A stretch of 64,000 nt of DNA from assembly GCA_963169105.1 (NCBI GenBank), contig OY720634.1:150977584-151041583 (forward strand). Direction: 5' to 3'. The notes below the pieces were generated by a model. The model had not been told where the DNA came from, did not search any database, and saw nothing but the letters and a program-made list of their open reading frames with translations. This DNA is from Ceriagrion tenellum (Eukaryota > Arthropoda > Insecta > Odonata > Coenagrionidae). Both the position numbers and the translations under genes were made by a program. Of this stretch, positions 63,001 through 64,000 are shown one piece after another; positions within the stretch are counted from its first letter, which is position 1, and every line of letters starts with the position of its first letter.

Positions 63001-63814
63001 TAATTGGATAACTGATAGTTGGGAATATCATGACTAAATGCCACAGCATATTCAGGAAATTATACATGCCAGCATTATCATTTACAACCATATCAATAAT
63101 AAATTAATTAACAATAAGATTAATACATCTAATTTGCTTGTAAAAACTTAATTTTCATCTGCCACCAGTGATTAGTCAACACAAATTACCAGAGTTTTTC
63201 GTCTCAAAATATACCAACCATTTTTACAGCTTATTATTGGTCATAAAAAGAATAAGAGATGTTGAAAGTTAAGTTCACTCTAAATGAAAGCACCAGCTCC
63301 ATTTTGCTTCTAGTCAACTGTCATAAAATAGGGGGATATTCAAAGTTTGTAAATGTAAATAATAAAATAATGTGATAAAATCACTTTACAAGGATTCAAA
63401 TATTGCAGAGGCCTGAAGAATGTGTCATACATCAAGGGAAAACGTAAACTGTGGGGGGGAGGAGGAGAGAGGGGTTAAAAGCTAGGTATCACCATATTTA
63501 CATTATTTTCAAGTTCAAAAAATTATGTTTACTTAAAAAAGAACTTTCTAAATGCAGCCATAAGGACAGCTTTCAGGGCAATAAAAATAGAGAAATTTTA
63601 GCAACACATACTACGTAATTAAGTGCTGTCAGTTGGTCTTCCAGCTTTTTCAATTCTTTCTTCAGGCCCTCCACTTTGGCCAAGTCCTTTCTGTATCCTT
63701 CAGCTGTTGAGGAAAGCTCTTTCCCTTTTCGTTTCAGCTCATCCTCAGAGTACTTGAGCTGCATAGTGCACTTCTTCGCTTCCGTTTGAGCGGTTGATAT
63801 GGAATTTCTCACGG
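17854..63814 (-). CDS. SMC2: SMC2, structural maintenance of chromosomes protein 2 (condensin subunit), exons for the C-terminal 796 residues
   Basis: SMC2 pairs with SMC4 in condensin and uses ATP to compact mitotic chromosomes. Fifteen minus-strand exons with GT..AG borders join in matching phase, and the product is colinear with animal SMC2. Fragment residues 1-97 are coiled coil; about 98-270 form the hinge (FRYSDPEPNFDRSRVKGLV, LYNVVVDNEQTG, VTMDGDVMDPGGTASGG). Residues about 271-630 are C-terminal coiled coil, and 631-760 the C-terminal ATPase head, with signature LSGGQ (about 680-684) and Walker B LYILDEVD (about 704-711). A lineage-specific basic tail ends in KAKGRKRP. Animal SMC2 is about 1200 residues, so roughly 400 residues, including Walker A, lie upstream of position 64000. 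No stop or frameshift interrupts the exons. Coordinates span introns; exons are listed separately. Confidence 0.96.
18625..18937. repeat. C-rich motif repeated directly and inverted in the last SMC2 intron
   Basis: Cacccaacctcggtgta (about 18630), ctgacccaacctcggtgcgt (about 18763) and the inverse acaccaaggttggatcag (about 18914) are near copies. The last two form an inverted repeat of about 29 bp (18759-18787 with 18908-18937) around 120 bp. Class unknown; it could be a small foldback element. Confidence 0.45.
18938..20901. other. SMC2 last-intron sequence without recognised genes
   Basis: AT-rich and non-coding. A CAGGGTGTCC motif at about 20560 resembles a transposon end but is unsupported by a TSD. 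Confidence 0.35.
20902..21679. mobile_element. foldback MITE with about 109-bp terminal inverted repeats
   Basis: The left arm (20902 to about 21010) begins AGGGTGGCCAAAAAAATG. It pairs over its whole length with the right arm (about 21571-21679), whose inverse begins TGGGTGGCCCAAAAAA. Inner arm motifs are shared too: GCATTTTCTGGTGCAATTT with ACATTTTCTGGTGTAATTT, and AGAAAATTTCAGCTTGATC with AGAAAATTTTAGCGTGATC. No coding capacity. A SINE lies between the arms. I could not fix a TSD, so the superfamily is open. Confidence 0.7.
21170..21445 (+). mobile_element. tRNA-derived SINE nested in the foldback MITE
   Basis: The head has a pol III A box TGGCCTAGTGG (21182-21192) and, about 32 nt on, a B box GGATTCAAATC (21225-21235), inside a tRNA-like segment. 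A tRNA-unrelated body follows. It is not a functional tRNA gene: the acceptor ends do not pair. The 3' boundary is approximate. Confidence 0.7.
21735..21860. repeat. cluster of palindromic ATTAATCGG motifs
   Basis: gattaatcgg or close variants occur at least four times in about 120 bp, mixed with gatag repeats. No unit of fixed length. Confidence 0.45.
22214..23522. mobile_element. non-autonomous pogo/Tigger-type DNA transposon, TA target site
   Basis: The left end CAGTAAAAACTCAAAATTAC (22214) mirrors the right end, whose inverse reads CAGTAGAAACTCTATATTAC (ending 23522). Both continue into CGAA and share inner TTCGTAAAATC motifs. Each end is bordered by TA (22212-22213 and 23523-23524). CAGTA-type termini and a TA duplication are typical of the pogo branch of Tc1/mariner. 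The 1.3-kb interior has only short frames and no DDE transposase that I recognise. Confidence 0.75.
23588..23797 (-). CDS. SMC2: SMC2 exon n: ABC signature and Walker B
   Basis: ttgcag|GTCAA to TCTCAG|gtataa, 70 codons. Contains WKESLTELSGGQRSLVALSL (ABC signature) and PLYILDEVDAALD (Walker B and D-loop), which complete the ATP site with the partner head. This exon identifies the gene beyond doubt. Confidence 0.98.
24154..24252 (-). CDS. SMC2: SMC2 exon m: C-terminal head
   Basis: ttgtag|GTCAA to CTGGAG|gttagt, 33 codons: VNKDFSSIFSTLLPGAQAKL then PPEGMEAVEGLE. The segment IFSTLLPGA is conserved in SMC2. Confidence 0.96.
24253..25923. other. SMC2 intron sequence without recognised genes
   Basis: One palindrome-rich patch of cttaagc units (about 24930-24965). 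No credible coding frame. Confidence 0.4.
25932..26210. mobile_element. hAT-type MITE enclosing a minisatellite
   Basis: The ends CGAGGGGTATGCAACT (25932) and the inverse right end CAAGGGGTACGCAACT (to 26210) match at 14 of 16 positions. They are flanked by identical 8-bp duplications TTGAAAGT (25924-25931 and 26211-26218). An 8-bp duplication and C(A/G)AGGGG ends point to the hAT superfamily. No coding capacity; the interior is almost entirely a tandem repeat. Confidence 0.8.
25986..26172. repeat. 10-bp minisatellite (consensus ATGGAYAGAA)
   Basis: About 18 imperfect units such as atggatagaa and atggacagaa in direct order. It lies wholly inside the MITE. The open frames over it, reading as Ser/Ile/Phe/Pro repeats on the minus strand, are artefacts of the repeat. 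Confidence 0.85.
26219..27100. other. SMC2 intron sequence without recognised genes
   Basis: AT-rich, no features seen. Confidence 0.4.
27101..27217 (-). CDS. SMC2: SMC2 exon l: approach to the C-terminal head
   Basis: ttacag|TACAA to CAGCAG|gtgtgt, 39 codons: YNHLIRKKKIVLHDKEQI then IQDLDDKKKKAV and AWQQ. The reading frame continues into the intron but the conserved protein resumes as VNKDF in exon m. Confidence 0.95.
27412..27612 (-). CDS. SMC2: SMC2 exon k: coiled coil entering the C-terminal head
   Basis: ttgcag|GTAAA to GAGCAG|gttagt, 67 codons. Codes VKELESKYEWIQTDKQFFGQ, ANTEYDF, then LSRNVNTRSMNLL. YxWIxxxxxxFGQxNxxYDF and RNVNxRxMN are strongly conserved SMC2 signatures. Confidence 0.96.
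27950..28144 (-). CDS. SMC2: SMC2 exon j: C-terminal coiled coil
   Basis: ttttag|GATGA to GCCAAG|gtaagc, 65 codons, phase 0: DEVVRVKGEVEKKKEAIN to KTQAKDSSAK, matching the animal SMC2 coil that ends KREAEDGAAK. Confidence 0.94.
28385..29650 (+). pseudogene. Tigger/jerky-like (pogo group) transposase relic
   Basis: Frame 28385-28582 holds a CENP-B-type DNA-binding region end (KESEVWFDHFKGCTNIKIV, DREATKKYVMQF), and FNVDGTGLRQKK (about 28605) is the first catalytic Asp block. Frame 28614-28871 continues as GHKPMKDRFILLMDANASDD then WPILEYYTENPR and FWLCNKRAWVAR, typical of Tigger DDE domains. A gap of about 300 bp has lost the second Asp block. From 29220 the C-terminal part resumes (LNSTWKNNWSEAVHKFPGF, LEFEVDGYDITELI). 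Frameshifts and stops make it dead. It lies antisense in an SMC2 intron. Confidence 0.82.
29651..30547. other. SMC2 intron sequence between the Tigger relic and the Copia element
   Basis: May include the 3' end of the Tigger element. No terminal inverted repeat was found and no gene seen. Confidence 0.35.
30553..30778 (+). repeat. Copia 5' LTR
   Basis: Starts TGTTGAGATTGCAATTT and ends AATCTATA. It shares long blocks with the 3' LTR, such as ttttgaacttgctgcttcca and ggaagttcttttagaaccta. TSD gaacc precedes it. Confidence 0.88.
30780..30794 (+). promoter_or_regulatory. Copia primer-binding site (initiator tRNA-Met internal type)
   Basis: GGTTATGGGCCCAG directly after the 5' LTR. It matches the known Copia-type PBS, which pairs with an internal part of initiator tRNA-Met. 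Confidence 0.75.
30834..31140 (+). pseudogene. Copia gag, N-terminal part
   Basis: MSTEAEKYCNPLFNGTNFSN then WKFRMVRLLEELELL is the conserved gag opening (LNGxNYxxWKxxMxxxL). A TAG at about 31029 ends the frame. The LINE interrupts it near 31143. Gag resumes after the LINE (about 32640-32865: FERKGIAGQLLLRKQLL, STGATVEESDIVCHLL). A small array of actgcttcttcagcaa units (31100-31145) lies at the junction. Confidence 0.8.
31143..32622 (+). mobile_element. 5'-truncated LINE (CR1/Jockey group) nested in the Copia gag
   Basis: It begins inside the RT: NQFGFLSGKGTEDALE, then FIDISKAFDSIDH. An open frame 31294-32373 (359 codons) follows: SGVPQGSVLGPILFLVYIND, FADDVALNYGG and VSSLKYLGVTIDESLKWQQH. 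The thumb-like C-terminal region ends at TAA 32373. The 3' end is a TTA repeat (32602-32622). Severe 5' truncation is the usual result of abortive target-primed reverse transcription. The retained frame is unbroken and the FADD active site is intact, so this insertion is younger than its Copia host. Confidence 0.88.
32866..33834 (+). pseudogene. Copia integrase
   Basis: The HHCC zinc-binding region is WHNGLCHLSYDSIKGL...CTDCVKGKQ. The DDE core has LIHSDVCGPIS (first Asp), FRCDDGREYLSNE (second Asp) and NGFSERMDRTL (Glu). A TAA at 33364, between FTMR and TPQQNG, splits the frame 32740-33366 from 33397-33834. The C-terminal part reads LRVLGCVAYLLVPKELK, LKCYFTGYSSNGFRLW and so on. Catalytic residues are all visible but the protein cannot be made whole. 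Confidence 0.88.
33835..35627 (+). pseudogene. Copia reverse transcriptase and RNase H
   Basis: RT opens with LWYQAVKEELNSTKENKTW, KTFASKWVFKLKRDKNG, YKAKLVSKG and YEETYAPVA. A frameshift near 34365 precedes QMDVANAFLHGELKEEIYI. The catalytic box at 34641-34652 reads YVAD, not YVDD. KELGEPQIFLGIEISRKEG and IGTRPDLSAAVNFL follow. RNase H shows VYADSNW, then ATKKPTSVALSSTESEYVAL and ELLWLKYLL. Several stops and shifts are present. Confidence 0.87.
35672..35892 (+). repeat. Copia 3' LTR
   Basis: TGCAGATATTGCAATTT to AATCTATA, preceded by the purine run ttgaggagggg. It differs from the 5' LTR by several substitutions and small indels, so the insertion is not recent. TSD gaacc follows. Confidence 0.88.
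36202..36433 (+). mobile_element. piggyBac-type MITE, copy 1 (232 bp)
   Basis: Flanked by TTAA (36198-36201, 36434-36437). Left end CACTTTCGCTGCTAATCCC; the inverse of the right end reads CACTCTCACTGCTGGGC. It shares nearly all its length with copy 2 at 45199. TTAA targets and CAC(T/A)-(T/C)CGCTGC-like ends are typical of piggyBac-type MITEs. Confidence 0.82.
36908..37051 (-). CDS. SMC2: SMC2 exon i: C-terminal coiled coil
   Basis: aaatag|GACTT to TGCTCT|gtaagt, 48 codons, phase 0. Codes DLETLRLETKELTGSVEAG and a heptad-rich acidic/basic coil. Assigned by position, phase and coiled-coil pattern. Confidence 0.9.
37052..39560. other. SMC2 intron sequence without recognised genes
   Basis: AT-rich and non-coding. 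It probably includes the 5' end of the hAT transposon, but I cannot place its terminus. Confidence 0.35.
39561..41197 (+). CDS. hAT-superfamily transposase (BED-type ZBED4-like), two exons, N-terminus not seen
   Basis: Exon 1 is open from 39561 to 40629: SLTTDIWTSKSNEAYISLTC, FKLVNRCLGNSHFHGAHD (ribonuclease-H-like core start), then YNNARNYTAALARTSW, FAHTLQMATADA, CPTRWNSEFDMLSRV and MLDPRYKDRAL. Exon 2 (40839-41197) carries the C-terminal dimerisation region: DPLAWWASHKNGFPNLAILA and VCCKRQFSTGSN. The 209-bp gap begins gtaagc and ends tttttttag. Removing it joins AAT G and GT GAC in frame. About 475 codons remain unbroken. The frame has no obvious Met before 39828, and the BED zinc finger is not found, so the gene is 5'-truncated or starts in an unrecognised upstream exon. 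Confidence 0.82.
40630..40838 (+). other. intron of the hAT transposase gene
   Basis: GTAAGC donor, TTTTTTAG acceptor, AT-rich interior, phase 1. The open frame read through it ends after only 17 extra codons. Confidence 0.75.
41198..41516. other. downstream flank of the hAT transposase
   Basis: Non-coding. Probably hAT 3' sequence. Confidence 0.35.
41517..41612. repeat. ACTCG-rich subterminal-type repeat
   Basis: actcga, actcgata and related pentamers are repeated in both senses. The segment ends in cacagccctac, whose inverse GTAGGGCTGTGCGAGTAGTA looks like a hAT end, so this may be the right terminus of the hAT element. No matching left end was found. Confidence 0.45.
41930..42123 (-). 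CDS. SMC2: SMC2 exon h: C-terminal coiled coil
   Basis: atttcag|AGGAA to GAGCAG|gttggt. Completes a Glu codon, then ELKTKASECKEQELEG and REKELKAAQQAMDKAKTQ, aligning with ERELKDAQKKLDCAKTK of animal SMC2. Confidence 0.94.
42480..43480 (-). pseudogene. hAT transposase relic (zinc-finger MYM/TTF-type domain family)
   Basis: Minus-strand pieces in the usual order: KFCKRKDAEEMFKRHLNSQL (TTF-type zinc-finger region), PLWGHREAGEVFPEE, IQNEIISSSQEIIVKQLVEE, FLVLADETTDASKTEQLVMC and, in another frame, YMFGQGYDGASSMSS then HSFNLAVSDACGF. These are hallmark blocks of the ZMYM1-like hAT branch (LADETTD, GQGYDGASxMS). Frameshifts and stops occur. It lies sense-strand in an SMC2 intron. It is a different hAT lineage from the one at 39.6 kb. 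Confidence 0.8.
43490..43880 (-). pseudogene. Tigger/jerky-like transposase fragment
   Basis: Minus strand: LEGELNASSGWLTRFKESMA (end of the CENP-B-type DNA-binding domain), YNANETGLYWKCLPSR (first catalytic block, Asp changed to Asn) and THAPGHKSMK. It directly abuts the hAT relic. Broken frames, no C-terminal half. Confidence 0.68.
43881..45198. other. SMC2 intron sequence without recognised genes
   Basis: Non-coding as far as I can see; TTAA at 45195-45198 belongs to the next MITE. Confidence 0.35.
45199..45402 (+). mobile_element. piggyBac-type MITE, copy 2 (204 bp)
   Basis: TTAA at 45195-45198 and 45403-45406. Ends CACTTTCGCTGC and, inverted, CACACTCGCTGCC. Almost identical to copy 1 except for a missing stretch inside the right end and a few substitutions. 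Confidence 0.82.
45895..46019 (-). CDS. SMC2: SMC2 exon g: C-terminal coiled coil
   Basis: tttcag|ATACC to ATTG|gtaagt. Codes YRALQQQIELKRTEL then HHQHQEEVDRLKITI. The HxQQEExDxLK segment is conserved in SMC2. Confidence 0.94.
46222..48889 (+). pseudogene. RTE-like LINE (endonuclease-reverse transcriptase), dead by nonsense mutations
   Basis: An endonuclease scrap at 46260-46370 reads KDEFKGNLKQVLNECDPGER then IVFSDMNGWIGV. From 46755 to 48605 one reading frame carries the linker (DAWWNEEVKIAVREKKEAYK) and all RT blocks: KNGKVAGIDGISSEMLK, WKNAIIIPLYKGKGGKTECN, FFNLEKAYDRVNR, NRGVKQGCPMSPWLFNVFMD, LLYVDDAVLISD and VDDFVYLGKIYAKDGRID. The C-terminal part shows LLPTLLYGSETWVCH and VLHWFVHVERLDE. 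The frame never shifts; stops at 47628, 47850, 48108, 48339 and 48603 are point changes. The 3' end shows ATGTATG-type repeats near 48870. Confidence 0.88.
48890..49857. other. SMC2 intron sequence without recognised genes
   Basis: A short local duplication (tactgtactgtacttcccag, twice at 49248-49288) is the only structure seen. Confidence 0.4.
49858..50014 (-). CDS. SMC2: SMC2 exon f: end of hinge and start of returning coiled coil
   Basis: acaaag|GTGGC to GAGAG|gtatgt. Codes GGTASGGSAPKADAS, equivalent to HGTLSGGARSQAAS of animal SMC2, then LNHLDALRQAKEIC and a coiled coil. The open frame at 49832-50014 in another register is a shadow. Confidence 0.93.
50015..51199. other. SMC2 intron sequence, A-rich, possibly LINE-derived
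   Basis: Lys/Asn-rich open frames (for example 50871-51140) have no clear family. They may be decayed 5' parts of the LINE recognised just downstream. Confidence 0.3.
51200..51560 (+). pseudogene. LINE linker fragment (RTE/L1-like)
   Basis: ARMARNEWIKDLHKEEEGNP, then GDKILNKNSNKMNSWKEHRR and KFYSSKPLN, resemble the endonuclease-RT linker of RTE-type LINEs (DGxxLTDxxxxxxRWKEHFxxLL). Stops intervene. No RT block follows. Confidence 0.5.
51561..52927. other. SMC2 intron sequence without recognised genes
   Basis: TA-CAGTGAAACCTGCC at about 51700 resembles a pogo/Tigger end but no partner end was found. Confidence 0.35.
52928..53128. mobile_element. 201-bp MITE with GGCC(G/A)CTTTA ends
   Basis: The left end GGCCGCTTTATATGGTACA mirrors the right end, whose inverse is GGCCACTTTACATGGTATA. 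Pairing continues to AAACGAATGTAT on both sides, about 45 bp in total. No coding capacity. No clear TSD, so the superfamily is undetermined. Confidence 0.72.
53129..54847. other. SMC2 intron sequence without recognised genes
   Basis: No family resemblance in the open frames. Confidence 0.4.
54848..55034 (-). CDS. SMC2: SMC2 exon e: hinge
   Basis: tgcag|GTTGG to GATCCAG|gtttgt. Codes VGADKVWTALQFLEF through AIQWAFGNVLIC to SVTMDGDVMDP. It ends one base into a Gly codon. Hinge Gly-Gly-type residues follow in exon f. Confidence 0.95.
55035..57489. other. SMC2 intron sequence without recognised genes
   Basis: AT-rich; I see nothing beyond ordinary intron sequence. Confidence 0.4.
57490..57636 (-). 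CDS. SMC2: SMC2 exon d: hinge
   Basis: tgcag|TTGTA to AGCTTG|gtgagt, 49 codons in phase 0: LYNVVVDNEQTGQKLLQRG then VTFVPLNKI. LYNVVVD and the PLNKI strand are SMC2 hinge hallmarks. Confidence 0.96.
57736..57913 (-). mobile_element. tRNA-derived SINE with (ATT)n tail
   Basis: On the minus strand the head carries TGGCGGCGGGG (A box position, about 57893-57903) and a consensus B box GGTTCGAGTCC (57850-57860). A short body follows and then an ATT repeat tail. A 7-bp duplication caaaata flanks it (57729-57735 and 57914-57920). It is not a tRNA gene: no matching acceptor stem. Confidence 0.82.
57921..59540. other. SMC2 intron sequence without recognised genes
   Basis: AT-rich and non-coding. Confidence 0.4.
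59549..61827. mobile_element. non-autonomous hAT transposon (2.28 kb) with perfect 8-bp TSD
   Basis: Left end CAGGGGGGTTAAACAAA (59549); the inverse right end is CAGGGATGTTAAACGAAA (to 61827). Both are bordered by the identical octamer gtcttaga (59541-59548 and 61828-61835). Both subterminal regions are filled with copies of GTTCCGGAACGAA. No transposase recognised: open frames at 59895-60156, 60247-60470 and 61377-61643 lack hAT blocks. The interior origin is unknown; it could be captured sequence. Confidence 0.85.
59656..59722. repeat. 17-bp palindromic minisatellite in the left subterminal region of the hAT element
   Basis: Unit gaacgaaagtggttccg, almost four copies in a row. The TTCCGGAA palindrome recurs once per unit and reappears near the right end (about 61775). 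Confidence 0.85.
61891..62026 (-). CDS. SMC2: SMC2 exon c: start of hinge domain
   Basis: tgcag|GTATT to GGAAGG|gtaag. Codes YSLNFRYSDPEPNFDRSRVK and continues to ALESVAGGR. This matches the conserved FAYKDPEKNWxRxxVKGLV opening of the SMC2 hinge. Confidence 0.96.
62571..62662 (-). CDS. SMC2: SMC2 exon b: coiled coil before the hinge
   Basis: ttcag|GAAGG to TCAAG|gtaaat. Codes EGRDEELEASRRQLRAEI and ends in a split Arg codon (AG|G) completed by the next exon. Confidence 0.93.
62663..63614. other. SMC2 intron sequence without recognised genes
   Basis: A short local repeat (ctgccaaatctctg, at about 62878-62912). Otherwise nothing seen. Confidence 0.4.
63615..63814 (-). CDS. SMC2: SMC2 exon a (first in window): N-terminal coiled coil
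   Basis: Begins after ctcttag with CC|GTG and reads VRNSISTAQTEAKK to DQLTALNY, matching the segment of SMC2 that contains SKAQTEAK. The donor is ambiguous: TAC|gtagta (end 63615) or, three bases on, GTA|gtatgt (end 63612), which is closer to consensus and would add one Val. Both keep phase. Confidence 0.92.
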
Positions 63815-64000
63815 CTAAGAGATAAAATCAGTCTTAAGTAAAAGATAGTGACCATGCACCATTATATCTAATGAAAGTAAAACAGATAACCATTCACAAA
63901 CAGAATCAGCTAAGTTAATTGTAAGAGTAAGACCTTGTTGGCTACTGGAACCAAGGAAAAATTTTGTATGATTCACAGCAAGTATTAAATTTCACTGAGT

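Overview
This is animal nuclear DNA, most likely from an arthropod. There are no dense prokaryotic-style genes, introns have GT..AG borders, and most of the rest is transposons of kinds common in arthropods (Penelope-like, Jockey, BEL/Pao, Copia, hAT, Tigger/pogo, piggyBac-type MITEs, tRNA-derived SINEs). I cannot name the species from sequence alone.

The one host gene is SMC2, the condensin ATPase, on the minus strand. Fifteen coding exons between 63814 and 17854 join in consistent phase into 796 residues: the end of the N-terminal coiled coil, the hinge, the C-terminal coiled coil and the C-terminal ATPase head with its LSGGQ signature and Walker B motif. The N-terminal head with Walker A lies beyond position 64000. 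About 2.4 kb of coding sequence is spread over 46 kb, and the introns hold most of the mobile DNA.

Region 1-17.7 kb, downstream of SMC2, is a transposon graveyard. It holds a CR1/Jockey-group LINE piece (1-1046), a decayed Penelope-like element (1047-2590), a decayed Jockey LINE with gag-like ORF1 and endonuclease/RT ORF2 (about 3440-7620), a second Penelope relic (8110-8690), a LINE RT fragment (9570-10030) and a BEL/Pao integrase relic (15690-16100). In its middle sits a young, almost undecayed Penelope-like composite (10627-14884). One complete 838-codon RT plus GIY-YIG ORF is preceded by a tandem partial copy and then by an inverted partial copy, and the whole unit lies inside a single 12-bp target-site duplication. 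Hammerhead-ribozyme-like motifs mark the copy ends.

The SMC2 introns, in increasing coordinates, hold: a foldback MITE with a nested SINE (20.9-21.7 kb); a pogo-type TIR element (22.2-23.5 kb); a hAT-type MITE built around a 10-bp minisatellite (25.9-26.2 kb); a Tigger/jerky transposase relic (28.4-29.7 kb); a complete but dead Copia element with LTRs, PBS and 5-bp TSD carrying a nested LINE (30.55-35.9 kb); two copies of a piggyBac-type MITE (36.2 and 45.2 kb); a hAT transposase gene with its own intron (39.6-41.2 kb); hAT and Tigger relics (42.5-43.9 kb); an RTE-like LINE with only nonsense mutations (46.2-48.9 kb); a GGCC-ended MITE (52.9 kb); a SINE (57.7 kb); and a 2.3-kb non-autonomous hAT with a perfect 8-bp TSD (59.5-61.8 kb).
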